From Paratinospora sagittata (lineage: Eukaryota; Streptophyta; Magnoliopsida; Ranunculales; Menispermaceae), in assembly GCA_035771175.1 (NCBI GenBank), contig CM069608.1:13854019-13918018 (forward strand): a DNA stretch of 64,000 bases, given 5' to 3'. Positions 34,241 through 47,400 of this stretch are shown in pieces (within the stretch, counting starts at the first letter, position 1; every line of letters begins with the position of its first letter). Both the position numbers and the translations under genes were made by a program. Under the pieces are notes generated by a model, which ran no database searches, was not told the origin of the DNA, and worked only from the letters and a program-made list of their open reading frames with translations.

Positions 34241-37200
34241 GGAAATCCTGAACTAGAAGTTGGTGCAAACGAAGTAGTGGAAGGTATTTTCATTTTATTT
34301 CATGTTACAGTTAAAATCTTGTTTGATTCTGGAGCATCAAGGTCTTTTATTTCTGAAAACCTAGCCAGGAAATTACAACTTTCCACTGTACCTTTATCTG
34401 TCGTTATGAAGATTTCAACTCCAGTAGGAGTAAACGTCCCAACAACTGAAAAATGTAGTTGTGACCTTAGAATTAATGATAAGTTGATTTCAGCTGAACT
34501 GATACTCTTACCCATTAATGATTATGATGTAATATTGGGTATGGATTGGTTATCTGAGTACCAAGCCCAGATTGATTGCCTTCGAAAGAAGATTACCTTG
34601 CGGTTACCATCGGGAGAGTTGTTGAAAATCTATGGGGATAGAAACAAAATCCCGAGGACTATCATGCCCGCACTTCTCGAATCTGTGAATCAAAAAGAGG
34701 AATTCAAAACCCTAACAGAAGCTGAGCCTCTAAAGACCTTGAGGAATTTAGAAGAGTACTTGGTGGTTAAAGACTTCCCTGAAGTGTTTCCCGAAGAATT
34801 ACCAGGATTACCTCCTAAGCAGGAAGTAGAGTTCAAGATAGAACTGTATCCTGGAACATACCCCATAGCCATGTCACCCTACAGAATGGCCCCTAGCGAA
34901 CTAATAGAACTAAGGACTCAGCTTTATGATCTTAGTGCGAAGGAATTTATCCAGCCGAGCGAATCACCCTGGGGAGCACCAGTATTGTTTGTCAAAAAGA
35001 AAGATGGGTCGATGAGATTGTGTATTGACTACAGAAAATTAAATCAAGTCACAGTCAAGAACAAGTACCCCCTACCCAGAATAGATGATTTGTTTGATCA
35101 ACGAAGGGAGCAACTTGTTTTTCCAAGATCGACCTAAGGTCCGGTTATCACCAGCTTAGAATCAAAGAGTCAGAAATGCCGAAGATAGCTTTCAGAACTA
35201 GGTATGGACACTTTGAATTCAGAGTCATGCCATTTGGACTCACTAATGCACCAGCAGCATTTATGGATCTAATGAATAGGACGTTTAGGCTTCATCTAAA
35301 CAAATTTGTGGTGGTATTTGTTGATGATATTTTGGTTTATTCGAAGACCAATGAGGAACATCAGGAACACCTTACAGTAGTTTTGGAAACATTGAGGCGA
35401 AATCAATTGTATGCCAAATTTGAAAAATGTGAATTTTGGATAAAGTCAGTCAAATTTTTGGGCCATGTAGTGTTATCAGAAAGGATATCCGTAGATCCAA
35501 CAAAAATTGAAGTAGTAATGAACTGGGAAAAGCCAAAGTCAGTGACAGAAATTAGAAGCTTTTTGGGACTAGTTGGTTACTATAGAAGATTTATTCTAAA
35601 TTTTTCCAGACTAGCTGAGCCTATGACAAAGCTAACAAGGAAGGATGCCAAATTTAGTTGGGATGAGAAATGTGAGAATTCCTTTCAAGAGTTGAAGAGA
35701 TGATTAACCACAGCCCCAATACTGATCACTCCTGCAAGCGGAGTTGGTTATGTTATTTACACTGATGCATCTAAGAATGGTCTTAGCGCTGTTCTGATGC
35801 AGGAAGGTAAAGTGGTTGCTTATGCTTCTAGGCAACTGAAGACTCATGAACAGAATTACCCGACTCATGATTTAGAATTGGCTGCTATTGTATTCTCCTT
35901 GAAGATATGGAGACACTATCTTTATGGAGAGAAATTTGATCTATACTCTGATCATAAGAGTTTGAAGTACATCTATACACAAAAGGAGATAAATTTGAGG
36001 CAAAGGAGATGGATGGAATTGCTGAATGATTATGATTTTCAGCTACATTATCAACCAGGGAAAGCCAACGTCGTCGCAGATGCTTTAAGTCGAAAATCTT
36101 ACAAGAACAATGCAGAAAAAGCCCAGATGTACCAATTGATTGAAGATTATAATTTGGGCGTACAAAAAGGTGAAAATCATATTTTCTTATATAATATGAG
36201 CTGCAAGCCAAACCTACTACAACAAATTAAGGAAGGACAAGCTCATGACAGAAAATTGATAAAATGGGTGGCAGGTGCAAGAGCCAATAATGGAAATGCA
36301 AATTTCAAGATCGATTCAGAGGGGTTATTAAGGTTCAGAGATCGAATTTGTGTACCCAGAATGGAGGAAATTAAAAAGCTCTTATTTGATGAGGCATATC
36401 AAACTAAATATACTTTACATCCTGGTGGAGATAAGATGTACAAAAATTTGAAGAAAAACTACTGGTGGAAAGGTATGAAGAGAGATGTGGCCAAATATGT
36501 GTCTAAATGCCTTACATGTCAGCAAGTTAAGGCCGAACATAAAAGACCGTCTGGATTGTTACAACCTTTAAAAATCCCTGAATGGAAATGGGATAACATA
36601 GCAATGGATTTCGTCGGAGCTCTTCCTAGAAATCAGAAATGTGAGGATAAGGTTTGGGTAATTGTGGATCGACTTACTAAAGTGGGACACTTCTTACCTA
36701 TTAAATCCACAGATCCAATTAGTAAACTGGGTGAGTTGTATGTAAAAGAGATTGTGAAGCTACACGGAGTACCCAAATCGATAGTGTCAGATAGAGATTC
36801 CTTATTCACATCTCAGTTCTGGCAAATCTTACAGCGGGAATTGGGAACCAAATTAACCATGAGCACCGCCTATCATCCTCAGACAGATGGTCAATCCCAA
36901 AGGGTTATTCAGATCTTAGAAGACATGTTGAGAACTTGCGTACTAGATTTCAAGGGAAATTGGAGTAAATACTTACACCTAGCAGAGTTTGCTTATAACA
37001 ATAGTTACCAGGCAAGTATACAAATGGCTCCATATGAAGTGCTATATGGACGACCATGTAGGTCACCACTATGTTGGGCCGATTGGGAAGATAAGGTACT
37101 TACAGGACCTGATATGATAATGAAAATGAACGAAAAGGTAAAGTTGATCCAGGAAAGGCTAGTTACTGCACAGAGTAGGCAGAAGAGCTACGCAGATAAG

Positions 37201-37665
37201 AGGCGCCGACCTTTAGAGTTCCAAAAAGGTGATAAGGTATTTCTGAGAATAAGCCCTCAAAAAGGCATCATGAGGTTTGGTAAGAAAGGGAAATTATCAC
37301 CGCGATTCAACGGTCCGTTCAAGATTAGTGATCGAATTGGCGAGAATGCTTACAAACTAAACTTGTCAACTAGTTTATCCGCCATCCACAATGTGTTCCA
37401 CGTGTCGATGTTGGGAAAATATGAACCAAACCCTTCCCACACCATCAATTGGAAAGAAGTAAAAGTACAAGCTGATGCCACCTATGAAGAAGGACCTTTA
37501 CAGATCCTAGATTGGAAAGTTCATAGTTTGAGGAACAAAGACATTCCATTAGTTAAAGTGTTGTGGAAGCATCATGGAGTTGAAGAAGCCACTTATTCCA
37601 AAGAACGCTCTAGGTTTCGAGATACAACTAGTCAACAGTGGAAAAAGTTGAACATCATCAAGTAA
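34241..37665 (+). pseudogene. gypsy family A pol: protease, RT, RNase H, integrase, chromodomain-like end
   Basis: Protease [12 protein letters not shown] is at about 34319. RT has [22 protein letters not shown] and [10 protein letters not shown] (about 35318). A one-base loss near 35100 shifts the frame and a TGA at 35701-35703 sits before RNase H ([19 protein letters not shown]). Integrase is open (35797-37665) with [11 protein letters not shown], the first Asp in AMDFVG and the second in SDRDSLF, but the catalytic Glu of the DDE triad is Gln (codon 36898-36900, GQSQR). The C-terminal chromodomain-like segment ([27 protein letters not shown]) ends early through a frame change. Confidence 0.88.
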
Positions 37666-37680
37666 GTAAGCTTAAACTTT

Positions 37681-37716
37681 AATTTCGGGACGAAATTTCT
37701 TTTAAGGCGGGAAGAA
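37681..37716 (+). other. Pre-LTR hairpin and polypurine tract, gypsy family A
   Basis: AATTTCGGGACGAAATTT (37681-37698) is a perfect short inverted repeat, followed by the purine-rich AAGGCGGGAAGAA that primes plus-strand synthesis directly before the 3' LTR. The family B element has the matching AACTTCGAGGACGAAGTT at 50670-50687. Confidence 0.75.
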
Positions 37717-37729
37717 TGTAATCCCCTTG

Positions 37730-37769
<40 letters not shown>

Positions 37770-40221
37770 CTGAAATTTCTCACCTTCTTCGCCGCCTCCG
37801 ACGGCATCGCATTGCTATCTCGCAATCTCACTCGCCCTGCAAAATCGCCTCTCTTCAAAACCAAATCACGTCAATCTCGCACTACAAAAAAAAAATCACA
37901 TCTCTCGTTCAAAACCCAATCACGCCTCTTTCGCTGAAATCTCGCCTCATACACAATCACGCCTCTTTCGCTCAAATCGCGCCTCTACAGCTACAATATC
38001 GCTGCAATCCCGCCCTCTACAGCTACAATTTCGCTGAAATCTCGCTCTACAACTCAATCGCTGAGACCTAATCGTCTCGAAACAAATCGCATAAAACCAA
38101 AACCCAACCCTCTCTTTCAAAACCCAAATCGCGCCTCGCCTGAGCCTCAAAACTCAATCGCACAAACCCCCTCTCTTTCTCGAAACCCTCGCTTCTCTCT
38201 TCTTTCTCCGCTCTCTTCTCTGTTTCTCTTCTCTCACGAACCGGTGACTGAAGCACGCGAGCAAGAATCCGCAACAGTAACCACGGTAAGCAACTTCTCC
38301 TCTTCCTTTCTTTTTCTCTTTTCTCTTTCTTTCTTCCACTCCGGCAGTTCCGCCTCCACTTCCACAGCCACCGGCGCCACCACCACCGCTAGTAACGTTG
38401 CTTTGAGCTCCGCCAGCTCCCTCTGCTCCCTGATCTTGCCGCCCTCACTCTCTTCTTCTTCTTCTTCTCCTTTTCCTCATCCCCTTTTTTTCATCTTTTT
38501 TCTCTTTCTCCCTTGTTTTCTTCCTTCCGCCGTTCAATCTGCAACTCAAGTGTCATTTATTTTTATTTCTTTTTTCTTTTTCTTTTTTTTTCTTTTCTTT
38601 TAAGCAACCAAGATGTTATACAATATATTTATACATATCATACATACAATACCACATATTATATATTAGATTATAGTATATCATATTTTACGTTGTTACT
38701 ATCTAGATCATCATATTATATGTATAATATTAGCTAAGTTATATTATGGTATAATATTAGCTAAGTTATCATCATATTATATGTATATCAGGTGGAAGTT
38801 TATTAGCTAAGTTATATTACATGTATAATGTGACCACCACCATACAACATAGACATGTATGCACATTATATTAATATAATATAATACAAAACAAGTGATT
38901 AACGTGTGATTTACGCGTGGATAGGTTGATAACGCCCAACGTCGAGGAACCTCAACACTTTTGGAATTTAGCGATTCAGGTGGGGATGATTCTAGGCCTT
39001 CATAATATTTTATTTTGATATATAGATAAGAATGGTAAATTAATTAGGTCTATAATATCATTAGATTACTTATGCATGCCTATTGTACATGATTTTATTT
39101 ATACCATGCTGTGATTGATAGCCATGATAATATGTGTGTCAACATGACTTCTTGTTTTAATTAGATGATAATTGGATGCATGCAATTCATGTGATATTTG
39201 AGACTCATTTATAAATTATAATGCCTGATAATGAAACGTATGACTTGGAATACTAGTATAGTAAGGTTCATGTATTAACACTATTATATTGGGCATTGTG
39301 ATATGATACTATGTGTAGTGGAATTTGAATATGGTTTGTGAATACAATTAGCATACTTAGGTTGTATTTATGGTGTGACATCACTAAAGAACACAATTAA
39401 GATAAGAATCGCACATATGGGGCAGTTATTCATGATGAATATCGCCAACGAAGTTCTAATTTTTGGGTAGTGCCAACCTGTGTTTGATTTATTAAAGGTA
39501 TGTGATTTAGAACGTGGTAAAATTCTCGACTCAAACAATTTAATGTTGCAACGATTAATGTGTGAAACTTGTTTGTAACGGTCTTGTGTATGTATCATAA
39601 TAAAATGTTGTTAATTGTTTAGATGACCCACTGGGCTTTCAAGCTTACCCCTATTTTTCACATGCAGGTACTTAGAAAATAAAGTAGCAAGTTGTGACGT
39701 GGTTCAGTGATAGGGGTAGGATGGGAATCTGGACAATGCTTTAATTAGTGAATGAGTTAATTACTTGTTTAATTTCGTGAACTTTTATTTAGTAAGGGTT
39801 GTATTGACATTAGAAATTTTGATAAAATCTTTTTATGATTATTGAAGGGATCATGATTTACTTCGAATACATGTGCTATGGACTTGAATTCATTAATTCT
39901 ATTTAATGAATGTATTTAAAATATTGTGTCCATAATGGATGGATAAGGCCAAGTACCCTCATAATTCACTATAGAAATTTGTATAGTGGAATTATGTGGT
40001 CCTTGGTATGAAGAAAAAAAAGGGTATTTGTTTATCTTGACCAGTAAGTTGGTTATAAGAATATAAACTCATAGTTTTGCAAATTTTACTATCCCTATAA
40101 TGATTATGGGTTAAGATAGACGGATACGAATAACATCTCGATTTTCAGTGATATTGTTATATAAAATTAAAATATTCATTACTTTACAAAAAAATTAAGT
40201 TTTGAAAATCGGGGTGTTACA
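37717..40221 (+). repeat. 3' LTR, gypsy family A
   Basis: Nearly identical to 29555-32117. It differs by a longer poly-A tract (about 37730-37766), a small duplication near 37940-37980 and loss of two of three 39-bp repeat units (only 39419-39450 remains). Confidence 0.92.
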
Positions 40222-40226
40222 TTTTC

Positions 40227-40324
40227 TCTCACTCATTACCGTTTCTTATGTTGTTTGATATGAAGGACCCATTCATCATTACTCCACCATATCTTATTTT
40301 GTCTTCACATGATAAGACCCAACA
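40227..40324 (-). repeat. 5' LTR of the copia element, second part
   Basis: It aligns with the end of the 3' LTR (22052-22148, ending GACCCAACA). Together with 29201-29554 it restores a 452-bp LTR, close to the 465 bp of the partner. Confidence 0.88.
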
Positions 40325-40329
40325 TAGTT

Positions 40330-41410
40330 CTCAAGGGAATTTTAAAAATTACACTCTTTTCGCCCTAACACAATTGAGTAACGAGGAAATTCCCGGGACT
40401 TTTCTTATGGCATTACTCTATACCAACAAGTACAATCTCTAACAAAAACCATCGCCAGCCTACCAAGCGCCCAAATGCCATAACCCTCAACTATAAATGC
40501 CTTAGCCAACTCTTCCACAAGTGAGTTAGGAAGTTCATCACAAGTTTATTTACACATATAGTTTGCTCTACTTTCAGTATTTAATACTAACCCTTTCAAG
40601 ATGAAACTCGCATTGGATAGCCATTGGTTGGCACCACATCAAGGTCGCTAATCCTTTAAGGTTTTGATTTGTCAAGCATGATCCTCCTTAATTAAATATA
40701 TTTTCATGACAAATAAAAAAATCACCTCTAACACTTTTACTTTTGGCGGCGTCAATCATAAATACAATTGCTACTTTATCTATATATCCGCCACAAAAAC
40801 ATATGACCAAAGACGAGTGAAATTTACACTCTTTTCATTTTACATTTTGTCTCCTCATAAATTTTTAAATTAAGTCAACTCAATCCTTAATTTAAATTAA
40901 GTCAACTCATCCACTATTCTGATAAAATAAAATAAAAAATAATAAAAGCTCATCCACTATATATAGTTGTAACACAGTCATAAAGATTCGTTTGTCAACC
41001 ACAACCTTGTCATGACTTAAAGAATTCTGTCAGGGTTCAAGTAAAAGTTAGAGGCACATCCTCTAATATGATGGGAGCTAGTCGCCAGCCAAAATTGCTT
41101 TCATTTGCACATATATTGATTTATATATACAAATATGATTTGCATCCATTCTTGTATACTTTTATTTATTTATTTCTCCCTGGCATAATTTTTATGCATG
41201 TTCAATTTTGCATACAGACATTTCATACATACAATATTTGTTTTGGACAAATGCTAAGCAATATTAAAACTATGAACAAAAATTTTTGTATGTATACTTA
41301 TTTTCTCTGTTGTTGGTGGGGAAGCTTTAAAATTTACCTCGACGTCGTCGTAGTTGAAAAGTATAGCATGCAGAAGCATATGGTGATTAACAGAGATGAC
41401 TTAAGCTTCT
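40330..41410. other. Spacer and probable RBOH 3' untranslated region
   Basis: No intact gene. On the minus strand 40540-40370 reads as protein-like sequence (ELPNSLVEELAKAF, IWALGRLAMVFVRD) with stops, of unknown origin. The part next to 41410 must hold the RBOH 3' untranslated region; I could not fix a poly(A) site. Confidence 0.35.
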
Positions 41411-44400
41411 TCAAAAATGCTCCTTGTGAAACTCAAACTTGGTAGCACCTTTTTTATTGAAATCGTAGCATAGCTCGTTCAATTCTTGTGCCAATGCTGG
41501 TGCCCCGCAATAGAATACTCCTGCAGGTTCAAACATCAAGACACAACAATCAAAATACTAGTATCAGATTTCTATCAAGATATATATTTCTTTGGTCATT
41601 AATGAAAGTAACCAACCAATCTTCGCTTGCGGGTGCTTTAAACATGTTCTTGAGAAAACTTTCTTCCATTTAGGCCTTGCAAAATGTGTTCGCACCTGAA
41701 ACATTTAACCACTTGTCCTAAGTTACATGTTATTTGTTGAACCAAACAAATAATCATTTCGCCATCATTGAAAACCATTTCATTTTTATATGAAAATCGA
41801 TTAGGCATATATATATATATATCTAGCAATGCACATGGTACTACTATCAAAGCACTCGCTCCTTTGTCAATTGAAAAAATTAGTTTTTGCTTCAACTTTG
41901 AGGCTATCCAAAATTGTGTTGAAGTGTTGTGTCTTTGATTAATAATTTTTTCTTTTCTTTGGGTCTCTCTTTCTTCCTACAATTAGTACTTACAAGTAAC
42001 CAAATCAAATGTCAAAAGTCAAGACACACTTGACGGGTGATGACATATTTGTGTAATTACCAAATACTTTCAAGCACCATGAGTGAAGCCTTATGATTCA
42101 TAGTCATATGGACATGAAACCAAGTTATATTTTTAAGATTTTTGCAAATTAGATTTTATCAAGTAGAGATCATGATTGAATAAGAATTATATATATATTT
42201 TCTATTGAGTAGATGTAATCCCCTGAAAATTCTAAAAATATCTACATGCTCGTCATTAAACCCTTCTTCCCAATTCAATTCAAAATCTCTCATCTTCGAT
42301 CCCTTTTTCCAAATATCTTCAAAAAAAAAAAAAAAAAAAAAATTTCACGTACTCGCCTTCTTCGCCGCCTCCGACGGCATCGCCCTCGAAAACCTAGCCT
42401 CCAGATTCATGAAAGAAGTCCAAGTCGCCAAAGCTCGCGCGTTCTACGGGTTCCAAATCGCAATCGAGAACATCCCTTGTTCTTCGGAGTCGCGATCTGT
42501 TTCCGCGCCACATCCCGGGCTCTCCTTCCTTATCAAGGAAACTAATTGCCATGACTCCTTACAATCTCGCCTACAATCTCGCTCTGCAACTTCGCTCTCG
42601 CTGTGACTCTCAACCCCAATTGCTGAAACCCAATCGCCTCAAAACCTCAATCGCACAAGCCCCTCTCTCTCGAAACTCTCTCTTTCAAAACCCAATCGCG
42701 TCTCTCTCTTTCAAAACCCAAAACCCTCAAGCTTGAAACTCTTCTCCAAAATCGCCAAACTCCAAAATACGAAACCCCTCTCTGATATTCACCAAAATCG
42801 CTGCCCGATTCACGAACGCCGGTGAATTGTCGTCGTTCCCCCTTTCTCTCTTCTCTATTCTTTTCTCCGCCATCGCACGCTGCAACTTTCATCTGGTTCA
42901 TCGCCACTGTTGAGCCACCGTCTGCAGCCGCTGCTACTCATCACTGCCGCTCATTACCGTTGCTGCTCATCGCCGCTGCAACTTCGATTCTTCCTTCTTC
43001 TCTCTCTCTCAATCTGTGACGCCCCGAAAATTATTTCATGTAGCCCATAACCCAATTGCACTTTGCCCAAACTCTATGCGTTGTTGGTTGTTTAATGTTT
43101 GTATAGTTGATGCTTGATAATGTATATAAATATGTGTATCATAAATTGTATATGGGTCACGTTAAATTAAATTATAATGCATATGTTATTATTTATGCAT
43201 GGGCCCATTAAACCATGAATTGATATGAGTTAGGATTGATTGAATAAAAGGATAAATGAGAATGAAAATTTGGTGTATTAAATGGATTGGACATTTAAAA
43301 TACATGGAAGCATGAAATTGGTTAAAGTACATGTGGTTGGTATGGGTAGTGTGAGACCAACACATGTGAAGGTTGGTGCATGAAAGTGGACAAGTGTCCC
43401 ATGCCCTCAAGGAAGTGTTAGAATGAGTGGAGGGAATCAAGGAGAGAATCAAGGAGGGAATCAAAGAGAGAATCAAGGAGAGAATCAAGGAGGGAATCAA
43501 GGAAGTGCTAGAAAGAGGTGAGTGGAGATAAAGGAAAAAAGAAGAGAAAGAAAAGAAGAGAAAGGAAAGAAGAAGACAAAGAAGGAGGGAATTGCAGGAG
43601 GAAGATCCCTGCGACGTTTTCATCAAAGAGGTGGATCTTTGGAATGTATGGTCAGATTGAGCTCAAAATTTGTCAGCAAGTTCTTAGCTTATGGTTATTC
43701 ATTCTGAACGGTGGAGATCTTGTTTTGGGTTTCGTCTGAGAGATCCAACCTCTCAAACAAAGCTGGTCGGAAAGTCTGGATTTCTCGCGCTGTTTCTGTC
43801 AAACTTAGAGATCTCCTCAATCTACCGTTGGATGGATATCAAATTTTGGTATGTAGTTTACAACTGATATTTTTGTATTATGAACGGTGGAGCTATTTAT
43901 GTGTTTAGTATTTTGTGTGATATAGTCCTCTGAGTTTGAGCATTTGCAGCAGGAAAGGAGAAATTGTCTTATTAAAGACTTGATCATCAAAGATACTTAT
44001 CTTTTCGGTCCACCGTTGGATTGGGCTGATATTTGGACAAAAGGTTTTTTTCTTCACATACTTCAATCTGTACGGTTGATTTTGTGATTATGAATAGAAT
44101 ATTAAATGAAGAATTGGTAAGGTTGCTTGTATTAGACCTAAATTTAGAATATGAACTTAGACATTTCCAAATAGCTTGCATGTCAACTATGTTGACCTAG
44201 TTGCCATTGTTGATGAACCCATGATGCAAAATTAGTGATATACATGGCTGAACATGGTGACCTAGTGTAAATCGGCAATATGGCCTAAGTATGAAAATTT
44301 TCATATTTTAGGGCTTTTGATGCTTTTGGCCTAGAATCATTGAATTGATGCAACTTATGTTAAATTAAGCATGATTAGGGTTGATTATGCTACTGATTTG

Positions 44401-47400
44401 GTGGTTGTGACCATATCATGAGTTAGGCCTACTTGTGATCAAGTGACCCAATTTGGGCATGTTTATGCCTAAGGAATTGAAAATCAGTATTTTTGATTAA
44501 TAGAATGGTTTATGTATGAGAACTATGCATTAGAGGCCTAAGTCATGTGATTTGAATTGCATGATGGGATTAGATGGGATTTAGGCCTATTGTTTATATG
44601 TGGGCTGATTTAGGGTTGATGTGTAATGTCTATGTGATTGAGCATAAAAATTGATGTATGGTAGGATCTTGATGAATGTTTCAGGATCTTGATTGGGTTG
44701 ATTCGGTTTGGTGATCGTGTGTGGTTAAATACTCTAGCGAGGCTTGGTTGTGAGTAGACTTCATTTATGATTATATCTTTTATGTCATCATATCACTTAT
44801 ATATATTGTATGTTGAAAGCATGAATGTGTTCTAATATTTTGAATGATGCATTGATTTGAGAAAACCTTACGACTTTGGTTGGGCCCATCTATCTGGCTA
44901 ATAGGGGGACTTAACCTTGTCATATGAGGGTTTTAAAAAGGAAATAATTGGGGTCAACGGTACGGTGAAATAGACGTACACTAGTAACCCCAAATAAACA
45001 TGATTGGGGTCAACGGTACGGTGAAATAGACGTGCACTAGTAACCCAATGCATGTGGAATGTGGATCCAAATTGATAAGCTTTTACTTGCATCGAACTTA
45101 TTATAAATGCTTGATATCTATATGTTATGAGCTTTTAATCATGCTACACATTGACATGCATACATGATATTTATTGATGAGTATTGATAGCATTTTTGAA
45201 TTCTATTCACTGGGCACCGTTGGCTCACCCTCATTTTCCTCTTTCAGGTCCTTCTGTCACGAATAAGGGCAAAGGAGTAGTTATATCTTGAGGGCCTTGC
45301 CTGCGAGAGAATCCAAAGCCTCGATGTGAGTTGTAAGGCATTTTGATTGGACTGTGTTTTAAATTATGAAGTATTATATTTTGGATTATGTAATTATAAC
45401 ACTTACCACATTGTAGTATGGGTGAATTAGAACTTGTTAGATAAACCATGTGGACATATGACGGTTTTTATTTGTACCCACAATTTTGGACTTTATGTGT
45501 ATGTCAATTTTAATGGACTGTAGGGATTATGATTTTGTTTATGGTTCATTTTTATGGATTATCTCTTGTCTTTGATGATTAATACGGTGGGTAGTTTTGT
45601 TTAGTACCTTTTGATATTATGTCGTTGTTTGAGATAAGGCTCGTAGGGTCTCAACCACCTCACGGGAGTTGAGGAGTGGTCAGAGATGCCTACGCCGGGC
45701 GTCCCGCCCCGGCATTCCGCATGCCATTCCCTGCGGGGTTGGTGGTTCGGGGCGCGGGGTCGCCACAGTTGGTATCAGAGCCTGATTTTAATAGGTTTGG
45801 TCTATGTATTGGACTTAGATGACTTTGACCTAGGAATTGGGCGAGAGATTTAGATTATTAAAAAGCTTAAAGGAACTAACTTAAAAGCCTTACTATCATA
45901 TTTTCTGCGTGTATTATATGATATGGGTAGTTATGAGGCTTTGTTAATGTTTTAAATGTGTGATGGTTGCTCGTATTTCTACTTCTCAGTGTCATGAGGA
46001 AGAGCGAGAGATTGGGACAGCCACGCACAGGGCCATCCGATGATGACCGGATAGGGAGGATGGAGGAGATCATTCAGGCGCAGACTTCACAGATACAGGC
46101 GTTAGTGCAGCAGGTTGAGGCTATTGCTCGACAGTCACCTCAAACAATACCTCAGGAGGCGGGCACTAGTGGGGCCGAGGCTAGTGGAGCTGCAGGGGCA
46201 GCAGGACCTGAAATGGCTGTACCTCAGCCTATGCCTACACCTGCTCCTAATGTTGTGGAGAACCCCACTGATCGGCGGATCAGACTGCTAGAGAAGTTCA
46301 TGAAGCTAAAGCCTAAGGAATTCACTGGTGGGGTTGACTTGAAGAAGGCCGAAGATTGGCTGAAGAATGTCGAGAAGATCAGTCGCTCCTTAGAGCTTGA
46401 TGAGGAGTCTCAGGTCCTATGTGCTGCTCACACACTGGAAAGTGATGTAGAGGACTGGTGGCTTTCAGTGTTGGATACACAGGGGCAGTGAAGAGTTGGG
46501 ACACCTTCAAACGGTTGTTCTTATAGGCCTACGTTCCAGAGACTAAGAGACAGGCTAAGCAACTCGAGTTTTTGAATCTCGCACAGGGCACCATGTCAGT
46601 CAGGGAATACAAGCTCAGATTTAGGCAGCTCGCAGTTTATGCTCATGGGTTAGTTCAGACGCCGAGTGACAAGATTGTGAGGTTTTCTTTGAACCTAAGG
46701 CCTGCGATCCGACAGGCCTTGTCTGTGACGAAGATGACTGATTTTACCACAGTGGTCCATAGGGCCAAACAATATGAGTTGGCTGAGCGGGTTGATGGTA
46801 TGTCTACACGAGCAGCTCCAGGTGAACCGACTTCACAAGCAGAGTCTGGGGGACAGTTCCAGACTCCGTGGAAGAAGGGAAAATGGGAAAAGAAGAGAGA
46901 ATTTTATGGAAGAGCACAGTCTGATGGTGCTCAGAGTAAGACATCCCAGGTTCAGACTGGTATGATGGCCTCACCAGTGGTTTCCTCTCCTGTCCCGATT
47001 CCTATTCAGGCACCGAGTGCATCGAGACCCCCATTCCCACCGACTGCTGGCCGAGGCAGAGGTAGAGGCCGAGGAAGCTATGTGACGACATCTCAGACTG
47101 GATCATCTGCGCCCAGGGCTCCGTTCTTATCTTATCAATGTGGGCAGGCTGGGCATAGGAAGTTAGAGTGTCCAAATTTTCAGAGAGCTCAGGGATTTGT
47201 GCAGCAGTCCAGTGCCAGAGAGACAGCGAAGGCAGCTACTGAGCCAGACCCGACAGCATCCAGGACTTTGGTGGAAGGTACTCTTATTATTTGTGGTACT
47301 TCTATGCATGTATTATTTGATGCTGGGTCTACATTATTATTCATATCTGGACATATGGTAGATAGTTTGCATTTGACTCCCATTAGGGCTAGTACATGGT

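Larger units (their letters stand above)
29555..40221 (+). mobile_element. Complete Ty3/gypsy chromovirus-type element, family A (TSD TTTTC)
   Basis: LTRs of 2,563 bp (29555-32117) and 2,505 bp (37717-40221) share ends TGTAATCCCC...GGGGTGTTACA. A perfect TSD, TTTTC (29550-29554 and 40222-40226), lies within the copia LTR, so it is younger than the copia element. A tRNA-Met primer site follows the 5' LTR and a purine-rich tract precedes the 3' LTR. The LTRs are very similar apart from the poly-A tract and a 39-bp repeat, so the insertion is fairly recent, yet gag-pol already carries two frameshifts and three stops. Four LTR copies of this family lie in the window. Confidence 0.93.
21684..40324 (-). 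mobile_element. Ty1/copia retrotransposon, minus strand, containing two younger insertions (TSD TAGTT)
   Basis: Both ends are TGTTAGGAAAG...GACCCAACA LTRs, and a perfect 5-bp TSD, TAGTT, flanks the whole (21679-21683 and 40325-40329). The primer-binding site (29181-29198) and polypurine tract (about 22149-22162) lie inside the LTRs in the order expected for a minus-strand element. A family A solo LTR (26663-28966) and a full family A gypsy element (29555-40221) interrupt it. Without them it is about 5.66 kb, normal for copia. The coding region has gag, zinc knuckle, protease, pre-integrase, integrase, RT and RNase H in copia order, with frameshifts and stops. Confidence 0.92.
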
